Assembly (NCBI RefSeq): GCF_000151205.2
Contig: NC_016051.1
Coordinates: forward strand, 1,364,001 to 1,428,000
Length of the DNA stretch: 64,000 nt
Direction of reading: 5' to 3'
From: Thermococcus sp. AM4
GTDB lineage: Archaea > Methanobacteriota_B > Thermococci > Thermococcales > Thermococcaceae
Position numbers and translations under genes: made by a program. Below the pieces are notes generated by a model. That model saw only the letters and a list, made by a program, of their open reading frames with translations, was not told the DNA's origin and made no database searches. Below are positions 27,970-35,556 of this stretch, piece by piece; position 1 is the stretch's first letter; each line of letters opens with the position of its first letter.

Positions 27970-27996
27970 TCACCCCCCACAGATCAGGTTGTTGTC
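27970..27996 (-). repeat. Effector C-terminal tail scar ahead of family A copy 1
   Basis: Codes D-N-N-L-I-C-G-G-stop, nearly identical in bases to the in-frame end of the large protein at 36136-36162, but here in the +1 frame of the upstream gene, whose own stop (27995-27997) lies at the scar's first codon. It also contains the Shine-Dalgarno of the next gene. Confidence 0.7.
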
Positions 27997-28516
27997 ACTT
28001 CTCCACCGTGAGTTTATACCACCACCAAAGGATCACGACATAGGAGAGCAAGTAGGGAGAGAGGGTTGATAAGCCTATAACAACAACCTGTAAAATTAAC
28101 AGAATCTTCACGGTATTCTCACTAAACAAACTTTGGGGTAACGCCTTGGCCATGGAATCATCGTTTAAAATCATGAGAACAAAAAGACCGACAACACCAA
28201 GGGACTCATGACCATTGAGCAAAAGCAGGAGAACAACCGGAGGAAGGTATGAAAACACCAAAAATCCCCTTAAATCCAACTGCTTCTTGGTAGGGAATAC
28301 TCTGCGAATAAACACATCTCCCATGGCCAATGCCCATGCCAAAACAGACATATATCCTACCTTGATATCAATAGGAGTCCCGTATCTGAGAGATAAAATG
28401 AACGACGACCATGCGATCAAAGTCAGTGCTAGTCCCATGATACCACTCAGAATAACACCAAGTCCAACTATAACAAGAACAAATAGGAAGATGGAGAGAT
28501 TCAGCACATCAATCAT
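27995..28516 (-). CDS. Island membrane protein, family B copy 1
   Basis: About 173 residues, five to six spans. Family B is marked by the N-terminus (I/N)(D/E)VLNLSIFL and the C-terminal SYVVILWWWYKLT. ATG 28516 follows GGGGTGAT. Its C-terminus (KLTVEK) is shorter than in copy 2 and abuts the tail scar. The upstream gene ends ...RGNNYGQG within its leader. Function unknown. Confidence 0.7.
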   Translation of the reverse strand: MIDVLNLSIFLFVLVIVGLGVILSGIMGLALTLIAWSSFILSLRYGTPIDIKVGYMSVLAWALAMGDVFIRRVFPTKKQLDLRGFLVFSYLPPVVLLLLLNGHESLGVVGLFVLMILNDDSMAKALPQSLFSENTVKILLILQVVVIGLSTLSPYLLSYVVILWWWYKLTVEK

Positions 28517-28521
28517 CGAAA

Positions 28522-29070
28522 TCACCCCTGACCGTAGTTGTTACCCCGCTGATACTCCGGTCTTTCATTGTGCACCACCGTTATTTCGCCGTCAATCAAC
28601 TGCAAAAGGCTCATAGCACAGTATAAAACAAAAAAGGAATACGTCAGAGGAAGTAGAGGATACTTGTAATATATCACCCACGCAAGAGCAGTTAACAATG
28701 TATAATAGAGGGTAGCCACCCTTGCTATCTTACGGGGTTGTTGTCTTAGTATTAAGGCTATTGCAACTTCAGTTGCTATGAATATTGCTGTTGTATAAAC
28801 CACAAATGACTTAAATCCAGAGCTGAGGTCGAGCACTTTAATTGCGATTAAAAACATAAAGGGATAAAGAAGAAGGTCATTAAGATTGTACCACAAGGGC
28901 ATCCTCCTGCTTGGAGCCACAAGATACATCCCGATAACCCATAAGAATACCCCAATGAAGGTATAACCCCAGAATTCAGAGTCATTAACTCTAACTTGAT
29001 ACGCTGAATACAAGAGTACTGAAACATTAAGGAGGAGAGAAAACCTAAAGGCTCTAGAGGAATTAATCAC
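28522..29070 (-). CDS. Island membrane protein, six-span type
   Basis: 182 residues with about six spans, starting at a GTG (29070) behind GGAGGATGAT. It ends in EYQRGNNYGQG, a divergent form of the island's short C-terminal motif. No family recognised; first gene after the gap holding the transposon relic. Confidence 0.68.
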   Translation of the reverse strand: MINSSRAFRFSLLLNVSVLLYSAYQVRVNDSEFWGYTFIGVFLWVIGMYLVAPSRRMPLWYNLNDLLLYPFMFLIAIKVLDLSSGFKSFVVYTTAIFIATEVAIALILRQQPRKIARVATLYYTLLTALAWVIYYKYPLLPLTYSFFVLYCAMSLLQLIDGEITVVHNERPEYQRGNNYGQG

Positions 29071-29103
29071 ACTATCATCCTCCTATCACATTTCACATCA
29101 CAT

Positions 29104-29226
29104 TATTCCTCTCACCATCTGAAGGCGTTGATGCCCTAGCCATTTAGGGCGTCCTTAAAGCCCAACCCCACGAAATTAAGATCTAAGAGGGGAGTAAGCC
29201 TTAGCCGCTACGTCTCCCCTCACAGT
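29104..29226 (+). pseudogene. Degenerate tail of an IS605-type TnpB gene
   Basis: On the plus strand one frame reads DALAI-stop-GVLKAQPHEIKI-stop-EGSKP-stop-PLRLPSQFTP, resembling the C-terminal tail of archaeal TnpB proteins, with stops interrupting it. The segment also contains two hairpins: GATGCCCTA...TAGGGCGTC (29131-29154) and GAGGGGAG...CTCCCCTC (29187-29221 region), as expected for the right end and associated RNA of IS200/605 elements. A relic, not an intact element; recognised by eye only. Confidence 0.4.
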
Positions 29227-29412
29227 TCACTCCCATAATTTCCAGTTGCCCTTTATATTCAACCACTCTTGAAGTACCGAATCTGTTATACCTTTAACTT
29301 TTAATATTTTTGTCTGCTTCTTTGTAGCGAGGGATACCACCTCCTCCAACTCTACCACTGACATTATCAATAAACACGGCTCTAGCCTATAGTTTTTTTC
29401 TAGGCCATTCAC
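29227..29412 (-). CDS. Small ORF, possible gene remnant
   Basis: 61 codons from a GTG at 29412, just below the broken family D copy. Mixed polar/hydrophobic, no span, no known motif. It occupies the place where the large protein follows gene D at 38082, and the sequence around its start (CTTAAC-GGTGAC) is related to the start of that gene (CTTAACAGTGAC), so it may be what is left after recombination. Expression doubtful. Confidence 0.3.
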   Translation of the reverse strand: MNGLEKNYRLEPCLLIMSVVELEEVVSLATKKQTKILKVKGITDSVLQEWLNIKGNWKLWE

Positions 29413-29425
29413 TGTGTTGTCACCG

Positions 29426-29740
29426 TTAAGATCTCCTAAACCTATTGTTTCTCTTTGTTGTATTGCCGAGTACTCCTAGCGGCAATAGGGGGTTCCTAAC
29501 AGCGTACACGAATGGATAAAACCCAAAAATTGGCAGCACATCGTGCACCCATTTAATTTCTTCCTCATCCCTTGCCAGGTAATAGCCAGCAAAGAGGAAG
29601 GGTAGAATTACCGTCGAAAACAGTGCTCCAGCGGCTATCCCATCTTCGTTGCCCGAGACCGCCACTATTATCTGAAACGTGGAGATCATTAAAAGTTCAG
29701 GAAAAATAAGGGGAGAGAAACACGCATGCTTATCTTCATA
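29426..29740 (-). pseudogene. Broken copy of family D membrane protein
   Basis: Bases 29485-29680 match 38465-38660 at all but about two positions, and both outer ends align too, but about 320 bases of the middle of the intact gene are missing, and a one-base deletion near the start puts the original ATG out of frame. An 87-codon frame (29426-29689) remains. Very recent duplication followed by deletion. Confidence 0.75.
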
Positions 29741-29896
29741 TCATCACCCTCAATCACCTATATCAAGATTGTTATCCATTTAAATCACTCTCGGCGTTTA
29801 CCGAAGCTAGATTTCAACAAGTAATAAAGAATGAAAGTGCGAATATAGACATATCAGACAAACCACAGACCATGCTGGACTTCATAAGTGCATTTA
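29690..29896 (-). other. Gap with decayed sequence
   Basis: About 200 AT-rich bases between family A copy 2 and the broken D copy. Apart from the D 5' end and the tail scar it holds no open frame; probably remains of a deleted cassette. Confidence 0.45.
29750..29776 (-). repeat. Effector C-terminal tail scar ahead of the broken D copy
   Basis: Reads D-N-N-L-D-I-G-D-stop on the minus strand in a gap between genes, followed by GGGTGAT and the former D start. Same position and form as other tails of the island but with no coding sequence attached. Confidence 0.55.
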
Positions 29897-30412
29897 CTAG
29901 TTGGGATTATAAGGAGATGCTTCCTTTAAGCCTTTGTTGATTGTCTCGGCGAATTTGAGTGACATCAGTAAGTACAAGACCACAGGAATTGTTAGTGAGA
30001 CGACAGACACTACTGTTTCATTCTCGCATACTATTTTGAACGTGGCCAAGAGCATTATTGTGTTCCCAAGAGCGTTTAGCTTAACAATAGTTCTAAGTCT
30101 CCCAAGGAGTTTGGGTGCCGCGTTTTGGATTTTGACAATCATCAGGATTATTACTGAGAACCACACAAGCACCATTATCACTCCCATTTCAGGGGGAACA
30201 AAGTCTAGTTTCCCGTTATCTGCGAGAACTATCATCGAGGCGAGCCCTGTGACGCTCCAAGGAATTATAATTGTGTCACCTAGAAACTCAACTGTTTTTC
30301 GTTCCAATTCTTTTCGAATCGGTCGCAGTCCTTCGTATTTAGCAACCAGATAACCATCCACTAGCACTAAAAAAGATGTAAATAGGAAAAGCAAAGTTGC
30401 CCAACATGCCAT
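29897..30412 (-). CDS. Island membrane protein, family A copy 2
   Basis: About 171 residues, four to five spans, with the family A N-terminal mark (VDGYLVAKYEGLRPI) but a diverged C-terminus (LKFAETINKGLKEAS). ATG 30412 follows GGGGGGTGATTC; the frame above it to 30460 is open but includes the tail scar. Nearest to copy 3 (32588). Confidence 0.7.
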   Translation of the reverse strand: MACWATLLFLFTSFLVLVDGYLVAKYEGLRPIRKELERKTVEFLGDTIIIPWSVTGLASMIVLADNGKLDFVPPEMGVIMVLVWFSVIILMIVKIQNAAPKLLGRLRTIVKLNALGNTIMLLATFKIVCENETVVSVVSLTIPVVLYLLMSLKFAETINKGLKEASPYNPN

Positions 30413-30417
30413 CCGAA

Positions 30418-30444
30418 TCACCCCCCACAGATCAGATTGTTGTC
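30418..30444 (-). repeat. Effector C-terminal tail scar ahead of family A copy 2
   Basis: Codes D-N-N-L-I-C-G-G-stop with only single-base differences from the copies at 27970 and 36136, but shifted by one frame from the overlapping 93-residue gene, at a GAGAGAGA run where a two- or one-base slip could restore or break the frame. Confidence 0.7.
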
Positions 30445-30713
30445 TCTCTCCCGGGAACAAATAGAGGAGCTAAGCTGATGTAGCTGAAGAGTATTCTGGG
30501 CTTTAGTATTTCGAACGGATAGGAACGCTTGAAGGGGAGAGCCGCTAAAAGTGAGGGCACGAGCAATGCAAATAACATAATATGGATCCTGACGTTCCAG
30601 TAAATCTGCTCCTGATAGTTATCCACATATACAAAAAATCCTACTAATGTAACAAACAAGTAGCCCAAAATACAAAAAAGCAGGGAAAAAGTATAATGAT
30701 CTCGATTTCCCAT
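30432..30713 (-). CDS. Small three-span island membrane protein
   Basis: About 93 residues with three hydrophobic stretches. ATG 30713 follows GGAGGGTGAG. Its frame ends PGRETTI within the tail scar; a +1 shift in the GAGAGAGA run would instead give R-D-N-N-L-I-C-G-G, so this may be a frame-shifted longer protein end. Function unknown. Confidence 0.6.
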   Translation of the reverse strand: MGNRDHYTFSLLFCILGYLFVTLVGFFVYVDNYQEQIYWNVRIHIMLFALLVPSLLAALPFKRSYPFEILKPRILFSYISLAPLFVPGRETTI

Positions 30714-30718
30714 TTGTC

Positions 30719-30757
30719 TCACCCTCCTGTCACGTCATTTCCGTCAAATTCATTGTC
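30719..30757 (-). repeat. Tail-like coding scar after an in-frame stop
   Basis: Reads D-N-E-F-D-G-N-D-V-T-G-G-stop in the same frame as the upstream gene (30764-31381), right after its TGA and two codons. Matches the pattern of island tails (D-G-N-x-(V/I)-x-G-G). Confidence 0.5.
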
Positions 30758-30763
30758 AGGGGA

Positions 30764-31381
30764 TCACACATTGATCTTGTTCCAGTATTCTCCTCCTGCC
30801 CCGTTAGGGTCGCCGTCGTAATTGTCTACGGCATTCTTAAAACTAGTTTTAGCTTTGCGCACACTTTCACGCATTCTCAAGAGTCTTTTAACATCTTCAT
30901 AGAGCCACCAGAGCAAGATTCCATAGGATACCACAAGGAGTGTACGGAAGAGAAGGGCCACTAAAACTGCAGGAAGATACAGAAGGACAGTCAATGTTCT
31001 CTCCTGATGGCATATTATGCGAAAACCGTACCACAGGCCAAACCACAGGAAAACTCCTGCAAAGGCTATTGCTCCGTACTTCAGCGGCAATACTGTCAGG
31101 ACTGGAAGATATCCCAAGGAAACCAGGGAGCATGCAGATTCAACTTCCTTTCTCTGTATCCCCCTCAAAGACCAGATGAGACTTAACAGCGAGAGAGACA
31201 GCCAGAGTAAAAGTACTGCAATAAGGGCCATGATGTCATTGTTTTCGTGGCTAACTTTGACGAGATATAGGAAGGACACCACTATAACACCCATTCCAAT
31301 TATCGATTTGCGGTCTGAGATAAGAGCCCCAATCCCAAGGATAGCCCACAAAATAATGGAAATAAAAAGGAGAGCGTCCAC
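30764..31381 (-). CDS. Island membrane protein, loosely family B
   Basis: 205 residues, six to seven spans, GTG start at 31381 behind GGAGGGATGA. Shares with family B the SLGYLPVL segment and the last span ending ILLWWLYEDVKRLL, followed by a longer polar tail (DNYDGDPNGAGGEYWNKINV). A tail-like sequence continues in frame after the stop. Confidence 0.66.
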   Translation of the reverse strand: MDALLFISIILWAILGIGALISDRKSIIGMGVIVVSFLYLVKVSHENNDIMALIAVLLLWLSLSLLSLIWSLRGIQRKEVESACSLVSLGYLPVLTVLPLKYGAIAFAGVFLWFGLWYGFRIICHQERTLTVLLYLPAVLVALLFRTLLVVSYGILLWWLYEDVKRLLRMRESVRKAKTSFKNAVDNYDGDPNGAGGEYWNKINV

Positions 31382-31384
31382 CGT

Positions 31385-31930
31385 TCATCCCTCCTGCAAT
31401 GTCCTAGCTGCTTTGTATTTCCCCGCTGTTAGTTTATACCACCACCAGAGCAGTAGAGCATAGGAGAATACATAAGGGGATAAAGTTAGTAGCCCGACAA
31501 TCAAAATCTGAACCCCAATCGCAAAGGCTAAGACGGTTTTCTTGGAGGATTTGGAGAGAAAGCTCTGTGAAATTCTTTGTGTTGGTAAAAATAAAATTAG
31601 TAGCAGATAAAGGAGCCCAGCATACTGAGCTAACTCGTGCTCACTCGATATAAGGAATACTCCCACCAATGGAAGATACGAAAGAAGAAGCGCGCTTAGA
31701 CTATCGATCCTTTTATCTGGAAACAGCTTATACCACAGAGATAATACCAACGCCATCATCCAGAGGATGATTGACATATAAGCCACCCGGATGTCTGTTG
31801 TCCTGTTTCCCAAGGCCAATATGAACGATAGCCATGCCGCTACGCCAGAGAGACCCCCCACAATCCCACCAAATATAAAACTAACCACGAAGATTAGAAT
31901 CAATAAAAGAAAGATGGATAAATTCAACAC
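31385..31930 (-). CDS. Island membrane protein, family B copy 2
   Basis: About 181 residues, six spans, clear homologue of 27995 (VLNLSIFLLL at the start, ALLLWWWYKLT near the end). The GTG at 31930 is 5 bases after GGGGGGTGA; a GTG at 31939 lies inside that signal and is the alternative start. The bases just above read V-D-F-G-G-stop, again a Gly-Gly ending. Stop overlaps the Shine-Dalgarno of the next gene. Confidence 0.68.
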   Translation of the reverse strand: MLNLSIFLLLILIFVVSFIFGGIVGGLSGVAAWLSFILALGNRTTDIRVAYMSIILWMMALVLSLWYKLFPDKRIDSLSALLLSYLPLVGVFLISSEHELAQYAGLLYLLLILFLPTQRISQSFLSKSSKKTVLAFAIGVQILIVGLLTLSPYVFSYALLLWWWYKLTAGKYKAARTLQEG

Positions 31931-31968
31931 CTCGTTCACCCCCCCAAAGTCAACCTCTTACTTATATG

Positions 31969-32583
31969 TCAATTTCCATTATGTTGTGAATGTCTTTTGA
32001 GGATAATCAACGCAAGACTAGAATATAATAATGCCACTATCCATGCTAGACTACAGGACTCCCCAGAAAATGAATGAAACTCAATGCATGTGGTTACTGC
32101 AAACAATCCATTAAGCGTTATTGCTTCCCACTGAATACCGAGTTTTGTCGTCACAATGTGTACCACAATAATCGCACCTAACAATACTATGGCAATTTGT
32201 GAATGTACATTTAAGGCTAACGTTAATAGGATTACAACATAGTACCCCTCTCTATAACTTTTTTTGTGCCCAAGTTCATACGTGAAAATGTTGACTAACA
32301 ACGAGGCTACCGTAATTATTCCCACCACCTGAAAAATTCCCGAGGTCAGAGTAATCAGAAGGGTCGCAAATGGAATAAAAATTGAAGCGACAACAAAGGG
32401 ACATGCATCGCCTTTTTCAACCAACAAACCACCAATTGCGATAAATGGAATCGAAAGCAAGTTAAAGACCAAGACTGTGGTTAAGTCAAGTCTTGTAGTT
32501 GACATGATTATCAACAATGTTAAAAGAAGGGACAAAGAGAGAGATAACAGGAAAAAACCAGCCTTACTCATTTTGGCCCACAT
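31969..32583 (-). CDS. Island membrane protein, seven-span type
   Basis: 204 residues with about seven spans and short loops; ATG 32583 follows GGAGGGTGAT. No paralogue in the window and no family recognised. Notably AT-rich codons compared with the flanking core genes. Confidence 0.66.
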   Translation of the reverse strand: MWAKMSKAGFFLLSLSLSLLLTLLIIMSTTRLDLTTVLVFNLLSIPFIAIGGLLVEKGDACPFVVASIFIPFATLLITLTSGIFQVVGIITVASLLVNIFTYELGHKKSYREGYYVVILLTLALNVHSQIAIVLLGAIIVVHIVTTKLGIQWEAITLNGLFAVTTCIEFHSFSGESCSLAWIVALLYSSLALIILKRHSQHNGN

Positions 32584-32587
32584 TGTA

Positions 32588-33094
32588 TCACCCTCCCCAT
32601 AGGAGAGTTTGTTTTACGATCTTTAAATATCTCCGGGATAGCAAGGCATAGAGTACCAGCGGAATCATTATGCTGAGCAGAGCTCCTATTTCAACGACCC
32701 CACACAATGCCTTCAAAAAGGAGAAGGTGAAAACCGAGAGGACGAGAAGGTTGAACGCCACGACTTTCCCAGAGTTCTTGGCGATCTTCTCGGTGAGTCT
32801 CACGAATTTCTCCGGCTGGTTTTTAAACCTGACAAAAATAACCGTCGCGACGAAAGTTGCAATGAGAACTCCCAAAGCAGAGGGCAAGACGCTGTTATAC
32901 ACTATCGAAAGTATTAGGGTAATGTTTGGAATCAGTGGGAGGCCCGGAGAGACAACGATATCAACTCCGAGCTCTACAGCCTTTTTCTGAACTTCGCTCT
33001 TCACAGGTCTCATGCCCTCATACTTGAGGAATAGGTAAAGGTCCAATAAGAAAAACGAAAAGGAAAGGAGGAACAAGTACAGCCCGCACTCCAT
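32588..33094 (-). CDS. Island membrane protein, family A copy 3
   Basis: About 168 residues, around five spans, family A mark LLDLYLFLKYEGMRPV. Ends LLWGG. ATG 33094 follows GGGGGGTTG, in a leader that encodes the Gly-Gly end of the upstream gene. Confidence 0.7.
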   Translation of the reverse strand: MECGLYLFLLSFSFFLLDLYLFLKYEGMRPVKSEVQKKAVELGVDIVVSPGLPLIPNITLILSIVYNSVLPSALGVLIATFVATVIFVRFKNQPEKFVRLTEKIAKNSGKVVAFNLLVLSVFTFSFLKALCGVVEIGALLSIMIPLVLYALLSRRYLKIVKQTLLWGG

Positions 33095-33095
33095 T

Positions 33096-33539
33096 TCAAC
33101 CCCCCTCACTATGGTATTTTTTCAATTCCCGCCTAACATATTCCATAAGCAACACCGCAATACTCCCAAGCACGAGGTTGGGGACGAACAGATCCCGGTC
33201 ATTGAACGTGCTCAAAGCCAGCAATGGGAACAGTATCTCGAAAACAACGTATATGACCCCTGCCAGCCTTGGAACCCAGCTAAACCTAGTAAAAACCCTG
33301 TAGAGAATATATGCCACAACTATTCCAAATAAGACCAGATTCGGGTCTTCGGGAGGGTACATAGAAGCAATTCCCGACAGAGAGATTTCAAGGCTCAAGA
33401 TCGGAAGAGTAGAAAGCAATACTCTCTGTCTCCACGAATCCCCAATGAAAAGCTTACCAATTATCAAAATCACCACAAAATATATCACAAAAAACCAAAA
33501 GAGCTCAAAGACAAAGACCGCCCAAACCCCACTATTCAT
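33096..33539 (-). CDS. Island membrane protein, four-span type
   Basis: 147 residues with about four spans; starts at ATG 33539 behind GGGGGTTATTCC and ends KKYHSEGG, whose Gly codons form the Shine-Dalgarno of the next gene. No family recognised. Confidence 0.66.
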   Translation of the reverse strand: MNSGVWAVFVFELFWFFVIYFVVILIIGKLFIGDSWRQRVLLSTLPILSLEISLSGIASMYPPEDPNLVLFGIVVAYILYRVFTRFSWVPRLAGVIYVVFEILFPLLALSTFNDRDLFVPNLVLGSIAVLLMEYVRRELKKYHSEGG

Positions 33540-33613
33540 GGAATAACCCCCACACTTTCAACGTTGAGCTTTTAGTAGTCTACTGGTGACAATAAGAATC
33601 ACCTCTGGAGCTT

Positions 33614-34201
33614 TCATGTTCTTTGTTTATAGGTTCTTCTCCTTATCCTCAGCCACCACCTACATAGAGGATCCTTCACGACATAATTCTTCAAATCCTC
33701 GGAACCGTTAATTCCGCTCGCCTTGAACGAGAGCTTCAGCGTACGAACTATGCGGAGAGAAGCCCAGAGGTGAACCACAAGGGGGAACAGTAAGGCAACC
33801 ACTGACGCCAAAGACCACCCATACAGGATTACGTAAAGAGTAAGAAACCCCAACGCAGTTCCAATGGCAGTAAACTTGAGCAGTCCCTCAAGCCTCCAAA
33901 ACACCAAATGAGCACTACACGACAACTTAAAATTCAACAGACCTAAGACCACCATCATGAGGATGTACAAAAATACAAAGACTCCAAAATGCGTGGCTAA
34001 TGGCCCAACCCCATATATAGTCGGAAAAGAAATCCAGCTAAAAAGCACAAGCATCCAAGGTAGGAGAACACTAAGACTAGTAAAGGTTCCAACGAGCATA
34101 TAATCTACCTTTGCCTTAATCGGCCGAAGTTCTAAAGCCTTCCCAATCCAGTAAATATCAAAAACAAAAATAAGCCAAGAGGATAACACCAAGTAATTCA
34201 T
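33614..34201 (-). CDS. Island membrane protein, family A copy 4
   Basis: About 195 residues, five spans, mark FDIYWIGKALELRPI. The last 40 residues (WASLRIVRTLKLSFKASGIN and on) are nearly identical to copy 5; at DNA level 33655-33771 matches 35581-35697 with about six differences. ATG 34201 follows GGGGGTGATT. A tail-like scar (34207-34245) lies directly above. Confidence 0.72.
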   Translation of the reverse strand: MNYLVLSSWLIFVFDIYWIGKALELRPIKAKVDYMLVGTFTSLSVLLPWMLVLFSWISFPTIYGVGPLATHFGVFVFLYILMMVVLGLLNFKLSCSAHLVFWRLEGLLKFTAIGTALGFLTLYVILYGWSLASVVALLFPLVVHLWASLRIVRTLKLSFKASGINGSEDLKNYVVKDPLCRWWLRIRRRTYKQRT

Positions 34202-34206
34202 CCCAA

Positions 34207-34245
34207 TCACCCCCTACCGATCATGTTTCCGTCGTTTTCATCCGG
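34207..34245 (-). repeat. Effector tail-like scar ahead of family A copy 4
   Basis: Reads P-D-E-N-D-G-N-M-I-G-R-G-stop in the gap above copy 4, in a 19-codon frame not joined to any gene. Same shape as the other tails, with different bases, so the likeness is at the protein level. Confidence 0.5.
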
Positions 34246-34292
34246 GCACACTGAGTTAGAGTTGTACTAATCTAAACTACCATCAGCCAAAA

Positions 34293-34523
34293 TTACCTCT
34301 CCTTCTCACCCCTTTTTAGGGCAACAAAATCATCTGATGGATACACTAACATCCAGAGGTACACAACTATCGTTGTCACTACAAATAAAATACACAGGGA
34401 TATAAAGAGATCCACTGTGGATATATCCCTAAAACCCGTAAAAAGATAAACTAAAAGGACGGAGATAGCGTAAGTTTGGAGGACACAGCGAAGGGAGAAC
34501 TTAGAGCATTTAGGAATCTTCAT
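34293..34523 (-). CDS. Small two-span protein paired with tip cassette 34520
   Basis: 76 residues, two spans. Related to the 64-residue protein at 34814 (MK-x-PK...GFR-x(2)-S near the middle, second span, acidic end). Its ATG overlaps the stop of the tip cassette (ATGA), so the two are translated together. An immunity-type partner is the natural guess (inference). Confidence 0.65.
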   Translation of the reverse strand: MKIPKCSKFSLRCVLQTYAISVLLVYLFTGFRDISTVDLFISLCILFVVTTIVVYLWMLVYPSDDFVALKRGEKER

Positions 34524-34765
34524 GGCTCATCCCCCACTATGAGATTATTGTCACCAAGGTTGTCGGAAGGTAATGGCTTCATGCTCTCAATTAATGCCCA
34601 TCCGTATATAGTAAGGAGCAATACAAAAGGATTTGTCTCTACTGAGATTTTTCCTGTAATAATCATTGCGGCTACTTTGCTTGACGTACCCCAAGGATCA
34701 TTTTCAATTTCATTTACAACGTAGTCTTTAACCTCTTTGATTATCCCCCTTTCCATGGGATCCAT
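34520..34765 (-). CDS. Tip-only effector-like cassette ending GDNNLIVGDEP
   Basis: About 81 residues. It begins (MDPMERG) where the shared module of the larger proteins ends (MNPMDLGD in 35005), then has an amphipathic and a hydrophobic helix and ends in PLPSDNLGDNNLIVGDEP. It looks like a free-standing variable tip of the large island proteins. ATG 34765 follows GTGATACAA. Followed with a 4-base overlap by a two-span protein. Confidence 0.62.
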   Translation of the reverse strand: MDPMERGIIKEVKDYVVNEIENDPWGTSSKVAAMIITGKISVETNPFVLLLTIYGWALIESMKPLPSDNLGDNNLIVGDEP

Positions 34766-34813
34766 TTGTATCACGAACCCTACTGACTTGTGTAGGATTC
34801 ATCTGTGTGCTTT

Positions 34814-35008
34814 TTAATCAACTGGTATTAGCAGATAGGCAACTAGTATCAGTCCAGCAAATATCAGAAAGACAAAGTGAACTCCAAATAAGACTTCAGG
34901 GATACTTGTATTTCTAAATCCGTCTGTGTTTATAACTGCAATGGACCATACAAAAATATAAAGAATAATAAGCCATCTAAGAAGGATTTTAGGGACCTTA
35001 AGTTTCAT
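34814..35008 (-). CDS. Small two-span protein paired with cassette 35005
   Basis: 64 residues, two spans, homologue of 34293. ATG overlaps the stop of 35005 (ATGA). The repeat of the arrangement [cassette ending GDNNLIVGDE + small two-span protein] argues for cognate pairs. Confidence 0.65.
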   Translation of the reverse strand: MKLKVPKILLRWLIILYIFVWSIAVINTDGFRNTSIPEVLFGVHFVFLIFAGLILVAYLLIPVD

Positions 35009-35556
35009 GACTCATCACCTACTATTAAATTATTGTCTCCAGAATCACTCGGAGGTATCGGTTTAGTCCCTTCATAGGCTAAATAAATCAAAAATCCAAT
35101 AATAATTCCTAGGGAAACATATGCGCTCAAAGCCTCTATTCCAGCGGCTGTAAGAGCCCCCGCTAGTGTAGCTTCCTCATTTGATGCGAAGTAGGTTAAA
35201 GCTCCTGCTATTCCGCTTCCAATACCAACTGCAATTTCTTTTTCAGGCAATGAAAAATCACCAAGATCCATTGGGTTCATCTCTATCACATGCATTACTG
35301 GCTCTCTTTTCTGATTTATATAGACTTTGATAGCTACTGGTCTTCCGAAATTCATGTCACTCAAGTCCACGGGCACTTTCTTCTGGAGCTCATCTTTAAT
35401 CGGTATTGTAAAGGTAAAAGTTCCCGAAGAGCCGGGGTTTAGAGACAAGACATCCGGAGCCGGAACTACCAAATTGCCGCCCTCACTACTGTCGTATACC
35501 TTGCCCCCTGCAAAGTCTCCAAAATTATCTATCTGCATCACCGCCCAATTTTCCAT
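35005..35556 (-). CDS. Module-plus-tip effector-like cassette ending GDNNLIVGDES
   Basis: Up to 183 residues. Residues about 38-95 match the C-terminal module of the large proteins (LSLNPGSSGTFTFTIPIKD ... VMHVIEMNP), then a Gly/Ala-rich hydrophobic tip (VGIGSGIAGALTYF ... GIIIGFLIYLAYEG), a Pro/Ser linker and the tail. No signal peptide. The first Met (35556) overlaps family A copy 5; an ATG at 35538 sits at GGGCGGTG, so the start is uncertain. Confidence 0.62.
   Translation of the reverse strand: MENWAVMQIDNFGDFAGGKVYDSSEGGNLVVPAPDVLSLNPGSSGTFTFTIPIKDELQKKVPVDLSDMNFGRPVAIKVYINQKREPVMHVIEMNPMDLGDFSLPEKEIAVGIGSGIAGALTYFASNEEATLAGALTAAGIEALSAYVSLGIIIGFLIYLAYEGTKPIPPSDSGDNNLIVGDES

Noticed and set aside
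29398-29440. Minus-strand DLNGDNTVNGLE, a perfect dockerin/EF-hand-like loop
   Set aside because: It spans two former frames at the junction of the broken D copy, has no start of its own and no second repeat; the intact copy at 38085 reads differently there, so chance is likely.
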